Below, piece by piece: positions 32,875 to 40,823 of a DNA stretch of 58,794 nt (its first letter is position 1; each line of letters begins with the position of its first letter). The stretch comes from an uncultured Alistipes sp. (GTDB lineage Bacteria > Bacteroidota > Bacteroidia > Bacteroidales > UBA932), in contig UQUN01000016.1 in NCBI GenBank assembly GCA_900544175.1, positions 1 to 58,794 of the forward strand, written 5' to 3'. Below the pieces are notes generated by a model. The model saw only the letters and a list, made by a program, of their open reading frames with translations. It was not told the DNA's origin and did no database searches. The translations under genes were made by a program, and so were the position numbers.

Positions 32875-32883
32875 GCAAAGTTA
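32875..32883 (-). promoter_or_regulatory. -7 box of the Rpn-type gene
   Basis: Minus strand TAACTTTGC, an exact TAnnTTTGC match. It overlaps a possible TTG start at 32878, which argues for the ATG at 32866. Confidence 0.55.
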
Positions 32884-33008
32884 AGCATTATTCTGCGTAC
32901 TATTTGCCGGAAACTTAAAAATACGTGATATTTGACGGGTATACCGGAATTTTTACTAACTTGGCAAAGTTTTTCATTACTGCGTAAAATAAATAATAAA
33001 TAGAGAAT

Positions 33009-34967
33009 ATGAGACGGATTGCAACATTGCTCTCGTGCGTCTTTCTGGTGTCTGCGGCTGTTTATGCCCAGGACTGGAAGCCGTATGAATGCGCCGCTGA
33101 CAGTCCGGACTATGCGTCGTATGACTGCGTGGTCCTGCTGGACAGCACATCAGTAACAGTGGAGTCTACAGGACAGGGCTCTTTTGTCGTAAAGAAGGCT
33201 GTAAAAGTACAGACCCCTAAAGGTGCGTTGGCCAACAGGGTCATAAAATACGACTATGACCCGCTCACTGCGTTTGCTGAGTTCCGGAACGTGACGGTAT
33301 ACAGAGCAGACGGCAGCGTAGATCATATCGATGTGTCATCGGCTGTGGACTATGCGGCTCCTGCCAGGGCGATTTACTGGGGCGCGCGTCAGATAATGAT
33401 AGGTGTCGGCGCTCTCAGGCCGGGGGATGTTCTGGAATATGAGATAGCCAAGAAAGGATTCACCTATGCTTTGCTGTCATCAGAAGCGGCGGCGGAGGAT
33501 GATTCCCGTTTCATCCCCCCGATGCGAGGCCAGTTTTACGATATAGTTCCTTTTTGGTGTCAGGACCCGACTGTCCGTAAGGTTTATATGGTGTCCTTCC
33601 CCATGGAGAAGGACGTGCAGTTCCAGTTTTATCAGGGTGAGTGCGAGTCGTCCATGAGGTTTGCGGACGGCCGCAAGGTGTTCAAGTTCGCGGTCGGCGG
33701 TGTTATGCCTTTCAGCAAGGAGTCCGGAATGGTTGATCTGTTTGACGCTGCTCCGAAACTGATGATGTCTACGACTCCGGACTGGAAGGATAAATCGTTG
33801 TGGTTTAATAAAGTCAATGAGGACTACGGCAGCTTTGATGCTTATGCACCTGCACAGAAGAAGGTAAATGAGCTTGTCAAAGGAAAGAAGACCGACATGG
33901 AGAAGATAGCTGTACTTACTCACTGGGTGGCTGACAATATCCGCTATGCGGGTATTTCCATGGGTGAGGGCGAGGGATATACGCTGCACAATACGGAGAT
34001 GAACTATACTGACCGCTGCGGGGTGTGCAAGGATATTGCCGGTACTCTGATTTCGTTTCTGCGCATGGCAGGTTTCGAGGCTTATCCGGCCATGACTATG
34101 GCGGGCAGCCGGGTGGAGTCCATACCTGCCGACCATTTCAATCATTGTGTGGCAGTTGTCAAACTGTCGGACGGCACCTACATGCCTCTTGACCCTACCT
34201 GGGTGCCTTTCTGCCGGGAGTTGTGGAGCAGTGCGGAGCAGCAGCAGAATTATCTTCCTGGAGTTCCGGAAGGATCGGGTCTTTGTGTTACTCCCTTGTC
34301 TGCGCCTGAGAACCATTACCTTCGCATAGATGCAGATAACAGTATAGACACAGACGGTACTTTGAAAGGAACATTTACGGTGTCGGCGGAAGGACAGAGC
34401 GACCTTAGGGTCAGAAGAGTGTTCACAACCGGATTCCGAAGTGAATGGCACAACGCAATGGAGCGCGAGCTTCTCAATGTCTCGCCTAAGGCAAGACTCA
34501 TAAGTGTTGATTACGGACCGGATCCAAAGGACTACCAGGCGGCTCCCATCAAGATTACGTTCAAGTACGAGATACCGCAGTATGCTCTGGTCGGGGACAG
34601 TGTGATGATCTTCCGTCCCATGGTCATGAATGGTCTGTACAATACCGTACGTACTTATTTCAGGCTTGACACTTCTGTCGAGAAAAGGAAATACGGATTC
34701 AAGGACGCATGCTCGCGTCTGGTAGAATTGGATGAGGTAATACGTATACCTGACGGTTATACCATGGTGACCGCATCCAAGTCCGATGAGATGCAGGGCA
34801 GCGGTGCTGACTTTATCGGCTCTCTTACTCAGGACGGCAGACAGATTACTCTGCGTAATGTACTTGCACTCAAGAAGAGAGTATATGAGCCATCCGACTG
34901 GGAGAGCTTCCGTGATGCGGTCAATGCACACAAGGCCTATGGTGAATATGTCGTAATCAAAAAGTAA
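33009..34967 (+). CDS. DUF3857 / transglutaminase-like secreted protein
   Basis: 652 residues with a signal peptide (ends AAVYAQ, about residue 21). DUF3857 domain at about 40-260 (FVVKKAVKVQTPKGA, DYDPLTAFAEFRNVTVYRADG). Transglutaminase-like core at about 290-420, with DRCGVCKDIAGTLI (Cys), DHFNHCVAVVKL (His) and YMPLDPTWVPF (Asp), so the catalytic triad is complete. C-terminal DUF3858-like beta region. It acts in the periplasm or at the cell surface, cleaving or cross-linking amide bonds; the substrate is unknown. The next gene, a catalytically empty relative, starts immediately after its stop. Confidence 0.92.
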   Translation: MRRIATLLSCVFLVSAAVYAQDWKPYECAADSPDYASYDCVVLLDSTSVTVESTGQGSFVVKKAVKVQTPKGALANRVIKYDYDPLTAFAEFRNVTVYRADGSVDHIDVSSAVDYAAPARAIYWGARQIMIGVGALRPGDVLEYEIAKKGFTYALLSSEAAAEDDSRFIPPMRGQFYDIVPFWCQDPTVRKVYMVSFPMEKDVQFQFYQGECESSMRFADGRKVFKFAVGGVMPFSKESGMVDLFDAAPKLMMSTTPDWKDKSLWFNKVNEDYGSFDAYAPAQKKVNELVKGKKTDMEKIAVLTHWVADNIRYAGISMGEGEGYTLHNTEMNYTDRCGVCKDIAGTLISFLRMAGFEAYPAMTMAGSRVESIPADHFNHCVAVVKLSDGTYMPLDPTWVPFCRELWSSAEQQQNYLPGVPEGSGLCVTPLSAPENHYLRIDADNSIDTDGTLKGTFTVSAEGQSDLRVRRVFTTGFRSEWHNAMERELLNVSPKARLISVDYGPDPKDYQAAPIKITFKYEIPQYALVGDSVMIFRPMVMNGLYNTVRTYFRLDTSVEKRKYGFKDACSRLVELDEVIRIPDGYTMVTASKSDEMQGSGADFIGSLTQDGRQITLRNVLALKKRVYEPSDWESFRDAVNAHKAYGEYVVIKK

Positions 34968-36569
34968 ATGACTATGAAAAAGATAATTCTCAGCATAATC
35001 CTTCCCACCTTAGTGTTGCTGTCGGCATTACCCGCTAATGCGGCGTCCAAGGCCGAGGCTCAGTTTGACAAGCTCGTCAAGACCTATATCCTCAATCCGG
35101 ACGGTAGTCAGGAAATGCGTGTCCGGAAGCAGTTGACTATATATACCCATGCGGCAATGAACGACCTGTATGGCGAGACTTTTATAATCTATGATCCATC
35201 ATATCAGGAACTTGTCATACATGAGTCCTATACTCGGCAGAAAGACGGGACAGTAGTTATGACTCCGGCGAACGCTTTTGTGGAGGTGCTGCCTTCCGCA
35301 GCGGCCGATGCTCCAGAGTATAATGGCCTTAAAGAGATGGTTGTTGTCCATACCGGACTGGAACTTGGGGCTACCGTTTATCTGGATTACACCATTTTCA
35401 CCAAGGCAGGAGCACTTCCTGCCCTGGACATCTTCGAACCGGTGGAAGAACTTTCGCCCATCAGGAACTATGAACTGAGCATCAGTGTACCGGACGGAAC
35501 ACCTCTGCATTATGAACTGCTTAACGGCAAAGCCGCACCCAAGGTGTCTGCGGCTGACGGCATGTGTACGGTTGCATGGACTCTTAAGAACGTAAAACCC
35601 CGTCCGCGCTATCTTCCAGTATCAGTTCAGGCAGGCAGCCTGCAGGCAGTGGCCGCTACCACATTCGAATCCCGTGAGGCTATCCTCAATGTGCTGTCAT
35701 CTCAGGCCTACAGTCCTGACGAAGAGGCTGTGAAGGCTCTGCTGGCATCCTTTGACGAGGGAGTTGCCGACAGGCGTTCCGTGCTGGACAAGATCAATGA
35801 CTACTTAATCTCCGGCCTCGGACAGAGCCGTCTGACCTTGTCCCAGACCGGATACAGGGTACGTCCTGCCGCCGAAGTCATCGGCAGTGCATATGCCACA
35901 TCTGCCGAGAGGGCGCTGCTGGCGGATGCTCTTGTAAAGGCTGCCGGACAGGAATCGGACGTGAGTCTGGCGTTCCCGCTGACTGAGGATGAGGCTGCGG
36001 CCGGACTGTCCTCACTTATGGCGATATCCTCTTCGCCGGTATGCTCTGACCGGAGTTTCAAGAATTATATGTCCGTAGGCGATTATGTCTCTCTGTGCAA
36101 TCTTGATGGAAGCAAAGTTGAGGGCAGCGGAACGGATGCGTCTCTGGAGATCGTCAATACTCTCAGAATATCAGCTGCTGATGGCAAGGCTCTGGGTGAA
36201 GGCTATTACTCTTTCGTTTTTCCGGAAGGGGATTCTCAGTGGCTCAGGCTTGTATATGCTTCCACAACCGCCAATACTACCCGTAGTGTCAATCTGCTGC
36301 TACCTTATCTTCCTGAGGAGACTCTGACCTATGTGTTGGACAATGAGGACGGAATGATTCCTGTGGTCCTGCCGGAGGACAGGACAGTGTCCAACTCTGT
36401 CGGTGCCGTGTCGCTCAGGACTGAGCAAAAGGACGGAAAGACTACCCTCATATTGTCTCTCAAGCTCGGGACCCAGCTTATAACCCCAGAGCTCTATCCA
36501 CAGTACTACCGGTTGATGTGCGAGTGGTACACTCTGTACACGACACCACTTATCTTCAGTGCGGAGTAG
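34968..36569 (+). CDS. DUF3857 protein without transglutaminase active site
   Basis: 533 residues with a signal peptide (LVLLSALPANAAS, about 26). DUF3857 features: GSQEMRVRKQLTIYTH, DPSYQELVIHESYTRQKDGTV and LELGATVYLDYTIFTKAG. The middle and C-terminal parts have no Cys-His-Asp core, so it is a non-enzymatic partner. It starts directly after the TAA of the transglutaminase gene (ATGACTATG, either ATG possible). Such tandem pairs are frequent in Bacteroidetes and probably form one periplasmic complex. Confidence 0.88.
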   Translation: MTMKKIILSIILPTLVLLSALPANAASKAEAQFDKLVKTYILNPDGSQEMRVRKQLTIYTHAAMNDLYGETFIIYDPSYQELVIHESYTRQKDGTVVMTPANAFVEVLPSAAADAPEYNGLKEMVVVHTGLELGATVYLDYTIFTKAGALPALDIFEPVEELSPIRNYELSISVPDGTPLHYELLNGKAAPKVSAADGMCTVAWTLKNVKPRPRYLPVSVQAGSLQAVAATTFESREAILNVLSSQAYSPDEEAVKALLASFDEGVADRRSVLDKINDYLISGLGQSRLTLSQTGYRVRPAAEVIGSAYATSAERALLADALVKAAGQESDVSLAFPLTEDEAAAGLSSLMAISSSPVCSDRSFKNYMSVGDYVSLCNLDGSKVEGSGTDASLEIVNTLRISAADGKALGEGYYSFVFPEGDSQWLRLVYASTTANTTRSVNLLLPYLPEETLTYVLDNEDGMIPVVLPEDRTVSNSVGAVSLRTEQKDGKTTLILSLKLGTQLITPELYPQYYRLMCEWYTLYTTPLIFSAE

Positions 36570-36570
36570 T

Positions 36571-36915
36571 ATGAGACTAAGGGATATAGCTGCTGCCGTT
36601 CAGGGAGAGGTGCTGTGCGGGCAGGAACGTCTGGACGAGAATGTGGATTACGCATTCGCCTCAGACCTTATGAGTGATGTGCTGACGATCAAAACCGCTG
36701 ACTTTCTGTTGATTACCGGATTGGCCAATGTGCAGTCAGTCCGTACGGCGGAAATGTCCGATGTGGAGTACATTCTCTTCGTGAGGGGCAAGGACGTGAC
36801 TGAGGAAATGTACGCTCTGGCCGAGGACAACGGCATGGTGTTGATACGTACGGACTATTCTATGTTCAAGACTTCCGGCATCCTGTACGGTGCCGGTATA
36901 AAACCAGTGTATTGA
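36571..36915 (+). CDS. DRTGG-domain protein (first copy)
   Basis: 114 residues from the ATG at 36571, 1 nt after the DUF3857 stop. MRLRDIAAAVQGEVLCG ... YAFASDLMSDVLTI ... LLITGLANVQSVRTAEM follows the DRTGG fold, an alpha/beta domain related to the nucleotide-sensing part of phosphotransacetylases. It is paralogous to the protein at 38699. DRTGG genes recur beside bifurcating hydrogenases; a regulatory or sensing role for the iron-sulfur neighbour is inferred. Confidence 0.85.
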   Translation: MRLRDIAAAVQGEVLCGQERLDENVDYAFASDLMSDVLTIKTADFLLITGLANVQSVRTAEMSDVEYILFVRGKDVTEEMYALAEDNGMVLIRTDYSMFKTSGILYGAGIKPVY

Positions 36916-36916
36916 C

Positions 36917-37327
36917 ATGAGACTGGAGTACGGTGTCGCGGCAGGTGACTTCACCAGGGCCGGTTATGCATCCTCATCCATAAAGAAGACTCTCAAACAA
37001 CTCGGGGTGTCTCCGTCGGTGGTGAGAAGGGTGGTCATTGCGGTCTACGAAGCAGAGGTCAATATCGTGGCCCACTCGTTCGGAGGCAGTATTGTTGCGG
37101 ATATCGAGCCGGAGGGAATCAATGTGGTGCTTGCTGATACTGGGCCGGGAATACCCGATGTGGAGAAGGCTATGCAGAAAGGATTCTCGACTGCCTCCAA
37201 GGAAGTGCGCGAGATGGGCTTCGGCGCAGGAATGGGACTCCCCAACATAAAGGAGAATGCCGATGAACTGGAGATAGATACAGGTGTGGGACGGGGGACG
37301 ACTCTGCGTATATTCATAAAATTCTGA
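36917..37327 (+). CDS. RsbW-like ATP-binding protein (HATPase_c)
   Basis: 136 residues. The GHKL ATPase motifs are an N-box (VIAVYEAEVNIVAHS), G1 VLADTGPGIPDVEKAM and G2 GFGAGMGLPNIKE. The lack of histidine-kinase dimer helices makes it an anti-sigma/serine-kinase-type protein (RsbW/SpoIIAB class). Its gene lies between a DRTGG gene and a hydrogenase-like gene, 1 nt after the former. A partner (kinase target or anti-anti-sigma factor) is not encoded here; it may phosphorylate or gate a neighbour. Confidence 0.88.
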   Translation: MRLEYGVAAGDFTRAGYASSSIKKTLKQLGVSPSVVRRVVIAVYEAEVNIVAHSFGGSIVADIEPEGINVVLADTGPGIPDVEKAMQKGFSTASKEVREMGFGAGMGLPNIKENADELEIDTGVGRGTTLRIFIKF

Positions 37328-37335
37328 AGCTGGTT

Positions 37336-38721
37336 ATGGAACACAATACATTTCATAGGGCACTGGAGATTCAGGAGGATTTCTGCATAGGGTGCTCTCA
37401 TTGCATCAAGGTGTGTCCTACGGAGGCGTTGAGGGTATCAGGCGGGAAGGCCCTGCTGTATGCGGACTGGTGTATAGACTGCGGCAGGTGCTTCAGGGTC
37501 TGTCCGAGCCGTGCAATACGGGTAGTGGATGATGACCTTGGCGATATCCTTTCGTACAGGTACAGGGTACTGCTGGTGCCGGCTGTATTCTATGCCCAGT
37601 TCGAGAACCGTGTGCCTGTGCCCGTGATCAACGATATCCTTGGAGATATGGGCTTCTCCGAGATATGCACGGTGGAGCAGAGTGTCGACACTCTTGTAGG
37701 TGAGATAAACGATTATGTTGCCAAGGCTGTGGCAAAGCCCGTTATATCTTCGTTCTGTCCGGCAGTGATAAGGCTTGTTCAGGTACGTTTCCCGTCTTTG
37801 GTGGATCACATAATGCTGCTTCTGCCTCCTGTCGAGGTGGCGGCTCAGTATTATGTGCGCAAATGGCAGATGAAGGGAGAGGATGCCGGAGATATCGGGG
37901 TTTTCTATCTTACTCCCTGCATAGCGAAAATCGCTGCTGTGAAATCGCCTGTGGGCGGATACGAGTCTCCGATAAACGGAGTCATCAATATGGATTATGT
38001 ATTCAACAGGGTCATGCATGCGTACAAGAACCGGAAGTTCCCGGAATCCGGATGCGGTGCCGAAGCTGTCAATGATGCTGTGTCGGACAAAGGTCTGAGG
38101 TGGCCGTTGACGGGAGGTGAGGCATCGCTCGTGGAGGGCAGGGCCTTGTCCATAGACGGTATGAGCAACGTGATAGAGTTCCTCGAAAAGTTGGAGGATG
38201 AGGAACTGGAGGGCAGTATCGACTATCTGGAACTTAGAGGCTGTGACCAGTCCTGTCCGGGCGGCATCCTGGTGCAGGGAAACCGGTTCATGGTTGCTGA
38301 TGTGCTGAGGACTGCCGCGGATACTGCTCCTAAGACGCACGGACTGACTCCGGAGTATGAGAGCCTGTGCTCTGCGTATATAAAGATGGATAGTGTGGAG
38401 CCTCGCTCTATGGTCAAGTATGACAAGGATATCAACAAGGCAATCAAGAAAATGGAAGCAGCTGCCATGTTGCGTAGGATATTGCCCGAGATAGATTGCG
38501 GGGCCTGCGGCGCTCCGAGTTGTGACGCCCTTGCTGCAGATATAGTCCGTGATGATGCCTCGCTGAACAACTGCATATTCATGCAGGCCCGTTTTGAAAA
38601 GGAAGGCTCCCTGCAGGTAGGAGAGGCCATAGACCTGATGGAGAAAGTCTGGGGCAAGGACAGATTTGTAAATAAGGAAAAATACGATAGTAGAGATTAT
38701 GACAGTAAGGGAAATTGTTGA
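37336..38721 (+). CDS. [FeFe]-hydrogenase-like iron-sulfur protein, probably sensory
   Basis: 461 residues. Two [4Fe-4S] sites are near the N-terminus (CIGCSHCIKVCP and CIDCGRCFRVCP). A degenerate H-cluster domain follows, with SSFCPAV (about 139; the canonical form is TSCCPxW), LTPCIAK (about 193; canonical MPCxxK) and RGCDQSCPGG (about 302). A C-terminal CGACGAPSCDALA [4Fe-4S] site lies at about 388. The H-cluster cysteines are mostly kept but the catalytic pocket residues are not, as in regulatory hydrogenase-like proteins. Together with DRTGG and HATPase genes it may sense H2 or redox state for the HydABC enzyme. It overlaps the next gene by 23 bp. Confidence 0.85.
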   Translation: MEHNTFHRALEIQEDFCIGCSHCIKVCPTEALRVSGGKALLYADWCIDCGRCFRVCPSRAIRVVDDDLGDILSYRYRVLLVPAVFYAQFENRVPVPVINDILGDMGFSEICTVEQSVDTLVGEINDYVAKAVAKPVISSFCPAVIRLVQVRFPSLVDHIMLLLPPVEVAAQYYVRKWQMKGEDAGDIGVFYLTPCIAKIAAVKSPVGGYESPINGVINMDYVFNRVMHAYKNRKFPESGCGAEAVNDAVSDKGLRWPLTGGEASLVEGRALSIDGMSNVIEFLEKLEDEELEGSIDYLELRGCDQSCPGGILVQGNRFMVADVLRTAADTAPKTHGLTPEYESLCSAYIKMDSVEPRSMVKYDKDINKAIKKMEAAAMLRRILPEIDCGACGAPSCDALAADIVRDDASLNNCIFMQARFEKEGSLQVGEAIDLMEKVWGKDRFVNKEKYDSRDYDSKGNC

Positions 38722-39037
38722 GAAACTTGATCTTAGGGTCTTTGCTGGAGCAAACGCGCTGGACCGGGAAGTTTCCGGCGGCTATGTGTCGGACCTGCTG
38801 TCCGACGTGATGGGATTCGCTAAGGACGGCTCTGTGTGGATAACTCTCCAGACTCATAAGAATGTCATGGCCATAGCTACGTTGAAGGACCTGGCTGCGG
38901 TCATTATTGTAAAAGGTCTGGAGCCGGAGGAGGATGCCGTGGCTGTGTCGGAAGACGAGGGTATTCCTATTCTCGGGTCTGGCGAGCAGACTTTCGAACT
39001 TGCCGGAAAGATATACAATCTCCTTTTACAAGGATAG
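38699..39037 (+). CDS. DRTGG-domain protein (second copy)
   Basis: 112 residues from the ATG at 38699, which lies inside the end of the preceding gene. MTVREIVEKLDLRVFAG ... GYVSDLLSDVMGFAKDG ... NVMAIATLKDLAAVIIV is the DRTGG pattern, clearly related to the 36571 copy. Coupled translation with the hydrogenase-like protein suggests a physical partner. Confidence 0.87.
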   Translation: MTVREIVEKLDLRVFAGANALDREVSGGYVSDLLSDVMGFAKDGSVWITLQTHKNVMAIATLKDLAAVIIVKGLEPEEDAVAVSEDEGIPILGSGEQTFELAGKIYNLLLQG

Positions 39038-39041
39038 CGTC

Positions 39042-39788
39042 ATGAACCGTTTCAGGGCAGATCTGCACAATCATACGTTCCTGTCCCCATGCGGGGACAT
39101 AGGTATGGTGCCGTCATTCATCATCGGAGCTGCCTTAAGGAAAGGTTACGACATAATCGGCATAACGGACCATAATACCACTGTACAGGGACGGGAGATA
39201 CGCCGGATAGTAGGTGGAGGGGAGCCGTATATCCTTTGCGGAGCTGAGATAACGACCCGTGAGGAGGTACACTGCCTGGCGTTTGCGGACAGTGATGACA
39301 GTCTGGACGCGCTGCAGCGTTTTCTGGATGACAGTTTGCCTCATATACCTGGCAATGAGGATGTATTCGGATACCAGCTCGCAGTGGACGAGCATGACAA
39401 TGTAATATACGAGGCCCCGTACCTGCTCGTATCGGCCATTGACCGTAGTTTGGAGGAAGTTGCGGTATTCGTGTCCTCGATAGGAGGTATTTTTATTCCG
39501 GCCCATATTGACAAACCGCAGAATTCCGTGATATCCCAGCTTGGGTTCGTCCCTCCGGATCTGCCTTTCGATGCTTTGGAAATTTCGGCCCGATGCGATC
39601 TGGACGGGCTGCTGGAGAGGAATCCCTGCCTGAGAAAACTGAATCCCACATTTATCCGTTCTTCCGATGCCCATTATCCGGACGACTTCTGCAAGGCTGC
39701 AACTTATTTCAATATGCCGGGCCGCTCTTTCCGTGAGATACGGATGGCTCTGGATGGAGTGGACGGAAGGAGTGCCGACTTGGAATGA
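39042..39788 (+). CDS. PHP-domain phosphoesterase
   Basis: 248 residues from the ATG at 39042, 4 nt after the DRTGG stop. Metal motifs: ADLHNHTFLSPCGD (HxH), IIGITDHNT (DH), LCGAEITT, IPAHIDKP and RSSDAHYP. PHP enzymes hydrolyse phosphate esters with a trinuclear metal site. It is a constant neighbour of bifurcating hydrogenase operons; the substrate is unknown, possibly a signalling nucleotide. Confidence 0.9.
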   Translation: MNRFRADLHNHTFLSPCGDIGMVPSFIIGAALRKGYDIIGITDHNTTVQGREIRRIVGGGEPYILCGAEITTREEVHCLAFADSDDSLDALQRFLDDSLPHIPGNEDVFGYQLAVDEHDNVIYEAPYLLVSAIDRSLEEVAVFVSSIGGIFIPAHIDKPQNSVISQLGFVPPDLPFDALEISARCDLDGLLERNPCLRKLNPTFIRSSDAHYPDDFCKAATYFNMPGRSFREIRMALDGVDGRSADLE

Positions 39789-39819
39789 ACTTGTTTTCTT
39801 ACCTTGAAACATATATGCG

Positions 39820-40365
39820 ATGAATGACCTTTCCATGCACATACTTGATATAATCCAGAATTCCGTCAGTGCCGGGGCGGCACGTGTTACACTGACCGTG
39901 GATGAGAACCCTGCCGCAGACCTGCTGACTGTCGTTGTAGGGGATGACGGCCGTGGTATGACAAGAGAACAGGTAAGCCGGCTCGAGGATCCGTTTTTCA
40001 CGTCACGTTTGTACAGAAAGGTCGGTATGGGAATACCGCTTCTGGCTCAGACGGCTGCGCAGAGCGGCGGGTATGTGCATATAGATTCCGAACTAGGAAA
40101 AGGGACTGTAGTGAGTGCGGTTTTCGGATATTCGAACATAGACCGGCCTCCGCTTGGAGATGTTGCCAATGTCTTTATGATTACGGCTGCTTCCCATCCA
40201 GAGATGGATTTCGAGCTGGTATACCGCTTCGAAGGAGAGGAGTTCTCTATATGTACCGAAGAAATACGCTCGGTTTTCGGGAACGGTGCGTTGAGGAATT
40301 TGACAATCGTAAAAAAAGTTGAGGAAATGCTTAAAGAAAACATTGCGGAGATTAGGAACTCTTAA
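39820..40365 (+). CDS. HATPase_c protein, histidine-kinase-like ATPase
   Basis: 181 residues. MHILDIIQNSVSAGA is the N-box, VVGDDGRGM is G1 and GMGIPLLAQTAAQSGG is G2. It has a C-terminal extension of about 60 residues without an ACT or PAS signature. It is related to but distinct from the 36917 protein. It lies after the PHP gene and before the 2Fe-2S/HydB genes. It probably completes a regulatory set of DRTGG, PHP and ATPase genes that accompanies HydABC. Confidence 0.87.
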   Translation: MNDLSMHILDIIQNSVSAGAARVTLTVDENPAADLLTVVVGDDGRGMTREQVSRLEDPFFTSRLYRKVGMGIPLLAQTAAQSGGYVHIDSELGKGTVVSAVFGYSNIDRPPLGDVANVFMITAASHPEMDFELVYRFEGEEFSICTEEIRSVFGNGALRNLTIVKKVEEMLKENIAEIRNS

Positions 40366-40374
40366 ATATTTTCA

Positions 40375-40383
40375 TAAATTTGC
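40375..40383 (+). promoter_or_regulatory. Internal promoter before the hydrogenase structural genes
   Basis: TAAATTTGC, an exact -7 match in the 50-bp gap before the ferredoxin gene. It suggests that the ferredoxin-HydB-HydA-HydC genes can be transcribed apart from the regulatory block. Confidence 0.5.
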
Positions 40384-40415
40384 ATACTTCAACACTAATT
40401 TATTAACCAAACTGT

Positions 40416-40817
40416 ATGAGTAAGATCAAGTCTCTTGACGAACTTCGTCAAATGAAGGCCAGGCTGGAGAGCGAGATGGACATCAGGGAGAAGAGCAACA
40501 ATCCCGACAACCTGGTCCAGATCCGCGTTGCCATGGCCACATGCGGTATAGCAGCGGGCGCCCGTACCGTGATGAATGCCATCATAGACCGGGTTGAAAA
40601 AGAAAAGCTGCCTGTAATCGTAACGCAGGGCGGATGCATGGGATACTGCTATGCCGAGCCTACAATTGAAGTCAAGCGCCCCGGAGAGGATCCGGTAGTA
40701 TTCGGCCATGTCGGAACGGACAAGGCCATGGAAATCCTTGACAAGTATGTCCTTCACGGAGAACTTGTCGACGGTGTCATTCCGGTCAACTATAAAACAA
40801 TCCAGGATAAAATATAG
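40416..40817 (+). CDS. Thioredoxin-like [2Fe-2S] ferredoxin
   Basis: 133 residues. The cysteine pattern TCGIAAGA ... GGCMGYC is that of the thioredoxin-like [2Fe-2S] fold (as in NuoE C-terminal domains). It is a small electron carrier in the hydrogenase operon, 6 nt before hydB. It probably passes electrons between HydB and the rest of the complex or to a separate acceptor. Confidence 0.9.
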   Translation: MSKIKSLDELRQMKARLESEMDIREKSNNPDNLVQIRVAMATCGIAAGARTVMNAIIDRVEKEKLPVIVTQGGCMGYCYAEPTIEVKRPGEDPVVFGHVGTDKAMEILDKYVLHGELVDGVIPVNYKTIQDKI

Positions 40818-40823
40818 TCCGTC

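Noticed and set aside
33480..34931. Minus-strand open frame opposite the DUF3857 transglutaminase gene
   Set aside because: Shadow of a gene with a signal peptide and intact Cys-His-Asp core; the antisense translation is low in recognisable structure.
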